From: Mucilaginibacter sp. UBA4741 | Lineage (GTDB): Bacteria > Bacteroidota > Bacteroidia > Sphingobacteriales > Sphingobacteriaceae | Reading direction: 5' to 3' | DNA: 11,475 nucleotides | Assembly: GCA_002403905.1 (NCBI GenBank) | Contig: DHIR01000266.1 | Coordinates: 717 to 12,191, forward strand | Shown here: positions 6,599-11,475 of the stretch, one piece after another | Layout: each line of letters opens with the position of its first letter | Numbering within the stretch: the first letter of the stretch is position 1 | Notes under the pieces: model-generated | What the model saw: the letters and a program-made list of their open reading frames with translations, nothing else | What the model was told of the DNA's origin: nothing | Databases searched by the model: none | Program-made: the position numbers and the translations under genes

Positions 6599-7828
6599 TT
6601 GCCGCGGCTGCTTAATCATATAAAATTCCATATTGCTATTAGTCTGGTTGTTTTGCTATGCTGTAGCCTGTCTGTCAATGCGCAATTTTTCAGCCTTAAT
6701 AATTCTACCAGTGCAACCATCCCGTTCGAGTTGGTACGCAACCTGATAATAATAAAACTAAAGATCAATAATAAAGGCCCTTATAATTTTGTTTTAGATA
6801 CCGGTGTAGGTTTTATGCTAATAACCGAACCCTCATTAGTCGACTCTATAAATGTTGATGGTTTATGCACCATTAAAATACATGGTTTTGGTGTAGAGAG
6901 TGATTTTGAGGCTTATGTTACTAAAACTTTAAAAGTTGACATACCTGGGCTTAATAGCCATAATGTTAGTGCAGCCATATTTAAAAAAGATCACCTGGGC
7001 CTTACAGATTACGCAGGAGTTACCATACATGGATTATTAGGATATGAATTTTTTAACAGCCTTGCTGTTAAGATCAATTTTTCTGATAGCACCATTACTG
7101 TAGCCAAGCCCAATGATATGCGGTATTATCACCGCGCTGCCAAGATCCCAATTACCATAGAGGATAGAAAGCCCTACCTAACCACCAACGTTACCTTTGC
7201 CAACGGTTTAGAAAAGCAAAGCAAATTAATTATTGACCTGGGCGCCGGCCATTTTATATCAATGGAGAACGTGCAGGATAAAAGCAAACTTCAAAAAAAA
7301 GCCATCAATGCAAACTTAGGTGTGGGCATAAACGGCCCCATCAATGGTACACTTAGCCGTATAAAACAAGTTGAACTGGGAAAATATAAAGTAAAAAATG
7401 TTATAGCTGCTTTTCCCGACAGCGTTAATCAGGAGTTAACCATACCTCGCGATGGAAATATCGGTATTGGCCTGGTCAAAAAATTTAATGTAATATTTGA
7501 TTATTCTAATAACCTGCTCTATTTAAAGCCAGGGCCTGAGTTTAACAAACATGATGAGCATGATATGAGTGGATTAATGTATTATTCTGCACGTGATGAT
7601 TATCAGCATATTGTTATAGATAAGGTAGAACCTGGATCGGCAGGGGAAGAGGCCGGATTAAAAAAAGGCGATGAAATAATGATGATCAATATAACATCCG
7701 TAACAACCATGACGTTGCAGCAAATAGATGCCCTTTTTAGATCACGAGATGGCCGCCCGTTTTTCTTGCTAATAGAACGGGATAAAAAATACATGGTAAT
7801 GCATCTAACCTTAAAGCGCAGGGTATAG
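6599..7828 (+). CDS. Secreted retropepsin-like aspartic protease family protein with C-terminal PDZ domain
   Basis: The 409 residues begin with a signal peptide (HIKFHIAISLVVLLCC, then SLSVNAQ, cleavage after about A28). Two retropepsin-like repeats follow. The first has FVLDTGVGFMLI with D67-T68-G69 and GLLGYEFF at 145-152. The second has LIIDLGAGHFIS with D213-L214-G215 and GNIGIGLVKKF at 286-296. Residues about 335-405 form a PDZ domain (IVIDKVEPGSAGEEAGLKKG). The protein is probably periplasmic, cleaving or binding peptides. The second repeat has DLG where a classic active site has DTG/DSG, so activity is uncertain. The start is TTG 6599: an in-frame stop lies at 6590-6592, there is no ATG in the gap, and the next in-frame Met is beyond the signal peptide. 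The gene converges with a small minus-strand gene 6 nt away. Confidence 0.88.
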   Translation: MPRLLNHIKFHIAISLVVLLCCSLSVNAQFFSLNNSTSATIPFELVRNLIIIKLKINNKGPYNFVLDTGVGFMLITEPSLVDSINVDGLCTIKIHGFGVESDFEAYVTKTLKVDIPGLNSHNVSAAIFKKDHLGLTDYAGVTIHGLLGYEFFNSLAVKINFSDSTITVAKPNDMRYYHRAAKIPITIEDRKPYLTTNVTFANGLEKQSKLIIDLGAGHFISMENVQDKSKLQKKAINANLGVGINGPINGTLSRIKQVELGKYKVKNVIAAFPDSVNQELTIPRDGNIGIGLVKKFNVIFDYSNNLLYLKPGPEFNKHDEHDMSGLMYYSARDDYQHIVIDKVEPGSAGEEAGLKKGDEIMMINITSVTTMTLQQIDALFRSRDGRPFFLLIERDKKYMVMHLTLKRRV

Positions 7829-7834
7829 CAATTA

Positions 7835-8104
7835 CTATTTTAACTGGCTAATGTTTTCGAAAAAAGCTGTCTGCAAGTCTAAAAGCGACCGTACATTTAC
7901 TTTTTCGCCATACGTATCAAAACATAAAAATTTTGAATTTTTAAGGTCGCCATCTTTGTTTCTTTCAAAAAAATTAAACGTTTCAAAAAAATAATGATTG
8001 GTTGTCACCATGTTTTTCTTGTTGGTTTGCGATGCATTTAGCCTAAATCCAATGGTATCTATCCAACTGTGCACTTTTGCGTGCAGGCTACGTATATTAT
8101 TCAT
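7835..8104 (-). CDS. Small hypothetical protein, 89 aa
   Basis: I do not recognise this protein. The minus-strand frame runs from ATG 8104 to a stop at 7837-7835, six bases from the end of the convergent protease-like gene. The product is soluble, rich in Asn, Phe and Lys, with no signal peptide or membrane segment. The middle (VTTNHYFFETFNFFERNKDG) and FLCFDTYGEKVNVRSLLDLQ look like strands of a compact domain. No other reading frame competes for this stretch, and the fit between its neighbours supports a real gene. The 212 bp upstream (8105-8316) hold no other gene and no clear -7 match for this strand. Confidence 0.6.
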   Translation of the reverse strand: MNNIRSLHAKVHSWIDTIGFRLNASQTNKKNMVTTNHYFFETFNFFERNKDGDLKNSKFLCFDTYGEKVNVRSLLDLQTAFFENISQLK

Positions 8105-8268
8105 AGGTTAAATGTTTAGTAGTTTAACGAAAAAGAAAAAGATAAGTTTTAACTATCTCATTCTATTTTATACACAGTTGTTAACTAATGCTAAAATCGC
8201 ATTCGTTAAGTTTCTGTAACTAAAAGAAACTATTTTACCTGTCAGCAAACAATTGCAACTAAAATGAA

Positions 8269-8276
8269 TAATTTTG
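8269..8276 (+). promoter_or_regulatory. Putative -7 promoter element for the collagen-like lipoprotein gene
   Basis: TAATTTTG matches TAnnTTTG and lies 40 nt before the ATG, implying a leader of about 35 nt. The nearest TTG (8253-8255) is only 13 bp away, shorter than the usual -33 spacing, so the assignment rests on the -7 box alone. Confidence 0.35.
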
Positions 8277-8316
8277 CGTAAAAGCTCCATATTAGATATA
8301 CCCAAATTCATACTAT

Positions 8317-8997
8317 ATGAGAATCAAATACTTAGTACCTTTTTTACTACTTATAATAATTAGCTTAAATGCTTGTAAAAGTTCAAGTACACCCGGGCCT
8401 ACGGGTGCAACAGGTGCTACGGGAGCCGTAGGCACAGCCGGAGCGACAGGAGCAGCAGGTGCTGCAGGCGCAGGAGGCCCGCAAGGTGTAGCAGGAGCAA
8501 CCGGGGCCACAGGAGCAAGCGGAACAAACGGAACAGTAGGTGCCACAGGAGCAACCGGTGCGACCGGGGCGACAGGTGCGACAGGCGCTGTTGGTGCTGC
8601 AGGCGCTACCGGAGCAACAGGCGCAACAGGTGCATCAACAAATATAGCCAGCTATATATTTACTAATCAAAGCGTTTTCCTGGTGGGCAATACCCGCTTT
8701 TTAGTACCTGCAATTACCCAGGCAATTGTAGATCAAGGGATTGTTTTGGTATATTTCAGAAACACAGGTTCAACAACCTCATGGAATCCGTTGCCTTATA
8801 GTGAGTCTGGCAATACATTAAACTTACAATCGTATGGTGTGGGTTATGTTGATCTGAAATCAAACTTCACATCATCAGGGCTGGACATAAGAGTTGTTAT
8901 TATACCGGGCACATCGCTTACCACCTTAATGGCACATAACCCCGGGCTTAATTTGAATAATTACGATCAGGTGGCAAAAGCCATAGGCATTAATTAA
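8317..8997 (+). CDS. Collagen-like repeat lipoprotein with C-terminal globular domain
   Basis: The 226 residues begin with a lipoprotein signal peptide: [16 protein letters not shown], then LNAC, with C20 as the lipidated residue. Next come 27 uninterrupted Gly-X-Y triplets (residues 27-107), mostly GAT with GAA, GAV and GPT variants, which should form a short triple helix and so a trimer. The remaining 119 residues form a globular domain containing [20 protein letters not shown]; similar tails occur on other Bacteroidota collagen-like proteins, as I recall. The protein is probably anchored in the outer membrane with the rod projecting away, as a surface fibre or adhesin-like element, though the function is not known. 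Codon choice within the triplets varies, so the tract is not a fresh expansion. A strong terminator follows; it is likely transcribed alone. Confidence 0.9.
   Translation: MRIKYLVPFLLLIIISLNACKSSSTPGPTGATGATGAVGTAGATGAAGAAGAGGPQGVAGATGATGASGTNGTVGATGATGATGATGATGAVGAAGATGATGATGASTNIASYIFTNQSVFLVGNTRFLVPAITQAIVDQGIVLVYFRNTGSTTSWNPLPYSESGNTLNLQSYGVGYVDLKSNFTSSGLDIRVVIIPGTSLTTLMAHNPGLNLNNYDQVAKAIGIN
8395..8637 (+). repeat. Coding collagen-type Gly-X-Y repeat tract, 27 triplets
   Basis: A 9-nt period encodes 27 Gly-X-Y triplets within the lipoprotein gene. All four Gly and several Ala/Thr codons are mixed along the tract. GC content is visibly higher than in the flanking DNA. Copy number could still vary between strains. 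Confidence 0.9.
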
Positions 8998-9020
8998 GAA
9001 ACCTAACAATATATAAGTGC

Positions 9021-9050
9021 AAAGGGTCCTGATTATCGGGACCCTTTTTT
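9021..9050 (+). terminator. Rho-independent terminator after the collagen-like gene
   Basis: AAAGGGTCC (9021-9029) pairs perfectly with GGACCCTTT (9039-9047) across a 9-nt loop, and the run of T continues to 9050 with more T-rich DNA after it. It lies 24 nt after the stop codon. Confidence 0.9.
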
Positions 9051-9073
9051 ATTTTTACAGATATAATCCAACG

Positions 9074-9095
9074 GAGACGCAAAATATTGCGTCTC
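9074..9095. repeat. Short palindromic repeat upstream of gluQ
   Basis: GAGACGCAA (9074-9082) and TTGCGTCTC (9087-9095) are perfect 9-bp arms around a 4-nt loop, followed by TAC. I recall a very similar GAGACGC...GCGTCTC element dispersed in other Bacteroidota and cyanobacterial genomes, so this is probably a genomic repeat rather than a gene-specific operator. It ends 12 nt before the gluQ ATG and could affect the 5' leader. Confidence 0.65.
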
Positions 9096-9107
9096 TACAA
9101 GATCATA

Positions 9108-9980
9108 ATGGACAATCAATTACCGCATTTTACCAGAACCCGTATAGCCCCTACACCAAGCGGCTATTTGCATTTGGGTAATGCATTGTCGTTTGCGTTA
9201 ACCGCAGCGCTGGCCCACAAAACCGGGGCTAAAATATTGCTGCGTATTGATGATTTGGATCAGCAACGGGCAAACTTATCATACGTACAAGACATTTTTG
9301 ACACGCTTCACTTTTTAGAAATTCCCTGGGATGAAGGCCCACGCGATGTTGCAGATTATCAATCCACCTGGTCCCAAATGCACCGGATGGGATTGTATAA
9401 AGAAGCGTTACAGCAATTAGAGGGCCAGCGCGATGTATTTGCCTGCCAATGCTCGCGATCACAATTACAAGGCGGTATTTATCCGGGCACCTGCCGTAAC
9501 GGGTCGCTACCATTAGATACACCCGATGCTGCCTGGCGATTATATACGGATGAAAGGGAACTAATCATTAAAACGCTAAATGATGGCTCTCTTACAACTC
9601 GCTTGCCTGATGAAATGAAAGATTTCATCATAAAAAAGAAAGACGATTACCCGGCATATCAGTTAGCCTCTTTGGTGGATGATATCCATTTTGGCGTAGA
9701 CCTGGTGGTGCGTGGCGAGGACCTTTACTCATCAACCATAGCGCAGCATTACCTGGCCGATGTGTTGGACGCCACTGCTTTTAAAAATATCATATTTCAT
9801 CACCACCTGCTATTAATGGAAAGCGGTGATAAAAAACTATCCAAATCTGCCGGGGCAACTTCTCTAAAATATTTGCGTGAGCAGGGTAAAACCGCAACAG
9901 AAGTTTATGGGGCGATTGGGAAGATGTTAGGTGTTGGTAAAGATTTACGAAGTTTTGAAAACTTCGTAAATCTGATATAA
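9108..9980 (+). CDS. gluQ: Glutamyl-queuosine tRNA(Asp) synthetase (GluQRS-type)
   Basis: The 290-residue protein is a GluRS catalytic core without the anticodon-binding half, the mark of GluQRS, which places glutamate on queuosine of tRNA(Asp). Motifs are RIAPTPSGYLHLGN with the HIGH equivalent HLGN at 22-25, RGED at 202-205 and KKLSKS at 242-247. Zinc ligand candidates are CQC (113-115), Y125 and C129 (YPGTC). ATG 9108 is chosen: a start further upstream would read codons from the palindrome at 9074-9095. The last residues, about D279-L289, are encoded by the palindromic repeat at 9939-9976, so the C-terminus has been remodelled, apparently beyond the catalytic core. Distinguishing it from a truncated GluRS rests on length and the zinc site. 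Confidence 0.85.
   Translation: MDNQLPHFTRTRIAPTPSGYLHLGNALSFALTAALAHKTGAKILLRIDDLDQQRANLSYVQDIFDTLHFLEIPWDEGPRDVADYQSTWSQMHRMGLYKEALQQLEGQRDVFACQCSRSQLQGGIYPGTCRNGSLPLDTPDAAWRLYTDERELIIKTLNDGSLTTRLPDEMKDFIIKKKDDYPAYQLASLVDDIHFGVDLVVRGEDLYSSTIAQHYLADVLDATAFKNIIFHHHLLLMESGDKKLSKSAGATSLKYLREQGKTATEVYGAIGKMLGVGKDLRSFENFVNLI
9939..9976. repeat. Dispersed palindromic repeat, copy 2 (inside the 3' end of gluQ)
   Basis: Perfect 16-bp arms AGATTTACGAAGTTTT (9941-9956) and AAAACTTCGTAAATCT (9958-9973) surround a single G. With flanking AA and GAT it equals copy 1 (2993-3029) except at the centre. It is read through in frame by gluQ as DLRSFENFVNL, and the stop codon follows at 9978-9980. Confidence 0.9.
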
Positions 9981-9985
9981 CAGGA

Positions 9986-10008
9986 TGTTCCACTTTGAAA
10001 GCGGAACA
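9986..10008. repeat. Imperfect hairpin between gluQ and the terminator
   Basis: TGTTCC-a-CTT (9986-9995) pairs with AAG-c-GGAACA (9999-10008) apart from one A/C mismatch, around a 3-nt loop. It lacks a following T tract on the plus strand, so it is not a standard terminator. It may be another small repeat. Confidence 0.5.
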
Positions 10009-10014
10009 CTGAAA

Positions 10015-10048
10015 AAAAAGGGCATGATCCTAAAACCATACCCTTTTT
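10015..10048. terminator. Bidirectional terminator between convergent gluQ and ahcY
   Basis: AAAAAGGGCATG (10015-10026) and CATACCCTTTTT (10037-10048) pair with one mismatch around a 10-nt loop. The stem has an A run on one side and a T run on the other, so it gives a T tract on either strand. It lies in the gap between the two convergent genes, as expected for a shared terminator. Confidence 0.85.
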
Positions 10049-10072
10049 GAATTTTTAATTTTGACTTTAACC

Positions 10073-11389
10073 TTAGTATCTGTAATACTCCGGTTTAAAC
10101 GGACCAGCAACCGGTACGCCGATGTAATCAGCTTGGTTTTGGTCAAGTTCTTCCAGCTCAACACCAATTTTAGCAAGGTGTAAACGGGCAACTTTTTCGT
10201 CTAAGTGTTTTGGTAAAGTATAAACCAGGTTTTCGTAAGCACCAGTGTTTGTCCAAAGCTCTAGCTGCGCCAAAGTTTGGTTGGTGAAGCTGTTACTCAT
10301 TACAAAGCTAGGGTGGCCTGTAGCGCAACCTAAGTTTACTAAACGGCCTTCAGCTAAAACAATAACATCGCTGCCATCAATAGTATATTTATCAACCTGT
10401 GGTTTAATTTCGATCTTGGTATTGCCATAAGCGCTGTTTAACCAGGCCATGTCAATCTCGTTATCAAAGTGGCCAATGTTACAAACGATGGCTTTGTCTT
10501 TCAACGCGCGGAAATGCTGTTCGCGAACGATGTTCATGTTACCGGTAGCGGTTACAACAATATCAGCCTCGGCAATAGCGGTGCTTAATTTTTTAACCTC
10601 GAAACCTTCCATAGCTGCTTGTAAAGCGCAGATAGGATCAATTTCGGTAACAATAACACGTACACCGGCGTTACGTAATGAATCTGCAGATCCTTTACCT
10701 ACGTCGCCATAACCACAAACAACGCCAACCTTACCGGCCATCATTACGTCTGTAGCACGACGGATCGCGTCAACTAATGATTCGCGGCAACCGTATTTGT
10801 TATCAAATTTTGATTTGGTTACAGAGTCGTTAATGTTAATTGCAGGGATTGGTAAAGTACCGGCTTTTACACGCTCATATAAACGGTGTACACCTGTGGT
10901 GGTTTCTTCTGATAATCCCTTAATGCCTGATACTAACTCAGGATAACGGTCAAATACCATATTGGTTAAATCGCCACCATCATCAAGGATCATGTTTAGC
11001 GGTTTGCGGTCTTCGCCAAAGAACAATGTTTGTTCAATGCACCAATCAAAATCAACTTCGTTTAAACCTTTCCAGGCATAAACAGAAACACCTGCAGCAG
11101 CAACAGCGGCAGCGGCGTGATCTTGAGTTGAAAAAATGTTACATGATGACCAGGTAACTTCGGCACCCAATGCAACCAGTGTTTCAATTAAAACAGCTGT
11201 TTGGATGGTCATGTGCAGGCAACCTGCAATGCGCGCACCGGCTAGCGGCTGTGCAGCGCCAAACTCCTGGCGAAGCGCCATTAAGCCCGGCATTTCTGCT
11301 TCGGCTAACCCGATCTCTTTTCGGCCCCATTCGGCTAACGAAAAGTCTTTTACTTTGTACTTGGTGTAAGCGGTCTCTACTGATGACAT
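10073..11389 (-). CDS. ahcY: S-adenosylhomocysteine hydrolase (adenosylhomocysteinase)
   Basis: The 438-residue enzyme reversibly splits S-adenosylhomocysteine into adenosine and homocysteine, relieving product inhibition of methyltransferases in the activated methyl cycle. Family features are H59 ([11 protein letters not shown]), C83 and D90 ([11 protein letters not shown]), E161-T165 (EETTTGV), the catalytic stretch [11 protein letters not shown] (187-197, K192), the NAD-binding GYGDVGKG (226-233), GHFDNEID (306-313), [10 protein letters not shown] (352-361) and the conserved C-terminal KPEYYRY. The start is ATG 11389, giving [15 protein letters not shown] as in relatives; the open frame extends 12 codons upstream without an ATG. 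The length is normal and the frame complete. The gene converges on gluQ, sharing a terminator. Nothing resembling a SAH or SAM riboswitch is visible in the 86 bp upstream. Confidence 0.97.
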   Translation of the reverse strand: MSSVETAYTKYKVKDFSLAEWGRKEIGLAEAEMPGLMALRQEFGAAQPLAGARIAGCLHMTIQTAVLIETLVALGAEVTWSSCNIFSTQDHAAAAVAAAGVSVYAWKGLNEVDFDWCIEQTLFFGEDRKPLNMILDDGGDLTNMVFDRYPELVSGIKGLSEETTTGVHRLYERVKAGTLPIPAININDSVTKSKFDNKYGCRESLVDAIRRATDVMMAGKVGVVCGYGDVGKGSADSLRNAGVRVIVTEIDPICALQAAMEGFEVKKLSTAIAEADIVVTATGNMNIVREQHFRALKDKAIVCNIGHFDNEIDMAWLNSAYGNTKIEIKPQVDKYTIDGSDVIVLAEGRLVNLGCATGHPSFVMSNSFTNQTLAQLELWTNTGAYENLVYTLPKHLDEKVARLHLAKIGVELEELDQNQADYIGVPVAGPFKPEYYRY

Positions 11390-11413
11390 AGCGTTAAAAT
11401 TTTTTTTGAATTG

Positions 11414-11439
11414 CAAAAATAACACATTCTGAGGTCAAA
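11414..11439 (-). promoter_or_regulatory. Putative ahcY promoter
   Basis: On the minus strand TATTTTTG (11421-11414) matches the TAnnTTTG -7 box about 25 nt before the ATG. TTTG at 11439-11436 could be the -33 element, but the 14-bp spacing is shorter than usual, so only the -7 box is reasonably supported. Confidence 0.4.
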
Positions 11440-11475
11440 GTGAAATGCTAAGTTATTCGTATCAGGGCAGACGCA

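Noticed and set aside
8313..8546. Proline/alanine-rich 77-codon minus-strand frame
   Set aside because: It is the mirror of the GGN-GCN collagen triplets in the lipoprotein gene, a composition artefact.
8395..8637. Possible CRISPR or satellite array
   Set aside because: The 9-nt period is in frame and encodes Gly-X-Y with varied codons, with no spacer structure.
9087..9107. Seven-residue upstream extension of GluQRS from a TTG
   Set aside because: The codons come from the arm of the GAGACGCAA palindrome, and the ATG at 9108 begins directly before the conserved core.
11390..11425. 12-codon N-terminal extension of AhcY
   Set aside because: It needs a non-ATG start, covers the T-rich leader, and relatives begin at the MSSVE-type start.
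11390..11475. SAH or SAM riboswitch upstream of ahcY
   Set aside because: Only about 86 bp are present and no multi-helix structure or conserved riboswitch core could be recognised.

Overview
The window looks like chromosomal DNA of a Bacteroidota bacterium, most likely a Sphingobacteriaceae member (Mucilaginibacter/Pedobacter-like). The reasons are AT-rich intergenic DNA, near absence of Shine-Dalgarno sequences, several TAnnTTTG promoter elements, a PorX-type response regulator, and a run of genes (HD phosphohydrolase, porX, tsaE, ald) that I recall as a common Bacteroidota order. The genus is an inference from memory, not a database match.

Layout. Bases 1-659 (minus) hold the N-terminal 219 residues of an HD-domain nucleotide phosphohydrolase cut by the window edge. 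Divergent to it is porX (841-2394), a receiver-PglZ regulator of type IX secretion and related genes. Between porX and tsaE lies a roughly 800-bp accessory patch: a small antitoxin gene overlapping a VapC-like PIN toxin, a perfect palindrome, and a 45-codon fragment resembling the end of an addiction-module antitoxin. Then follow tsaE (t6A tRNA modification) and an alanine-dehydrogenase homologue. Convergent to that is a broken gene for a secreted histidine-phosphatase-fold protein: it has an in-frame TGA directly after its signal peptide and has lost both catalytic histidines. A YihY/BrkB membrane protein, a secreted retropepsin-like/PDZ protein read from a TTG start, a small unknown minus-strand gene and a collagen-like lipoprotein follow. 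The right end carries a GluQRS-type tRNA-modifying synthetase and, convergent to it, ahcY (S-adenosylhomocysteinase), complete with about 86 bp of upstream DNA.

How the parts relate. Most genes are housekeeping (tRNA modification by tsaE and gluQ, SAH recycling by ahcY, nucleotide turnover by the HD protein) or cell-envelope functions (YihY, the aspartic-protease-like protein, the collagen-like lipoprotein). The accessory signal lies in the toxin-antitoxin patch and in short palindromes. The same palindrome family occurs at 2993-3029, beside the antitoxin fragment, and at 9939-9976, where it encodes the last residues of GluQRS. A different palindrome (9074-9095) sits just before gluQ, and another hairpin and a bidirectional terminator sit just after it. 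I see no insertion sequence, CRISPR array, rRNA or tRNA gene. The most unusual items are the shared palindrome that has become protein-coding, the interrupted and catalytically degenerate phosphatase gene, and the toxin-antitoxin patch between porX and tsaE.
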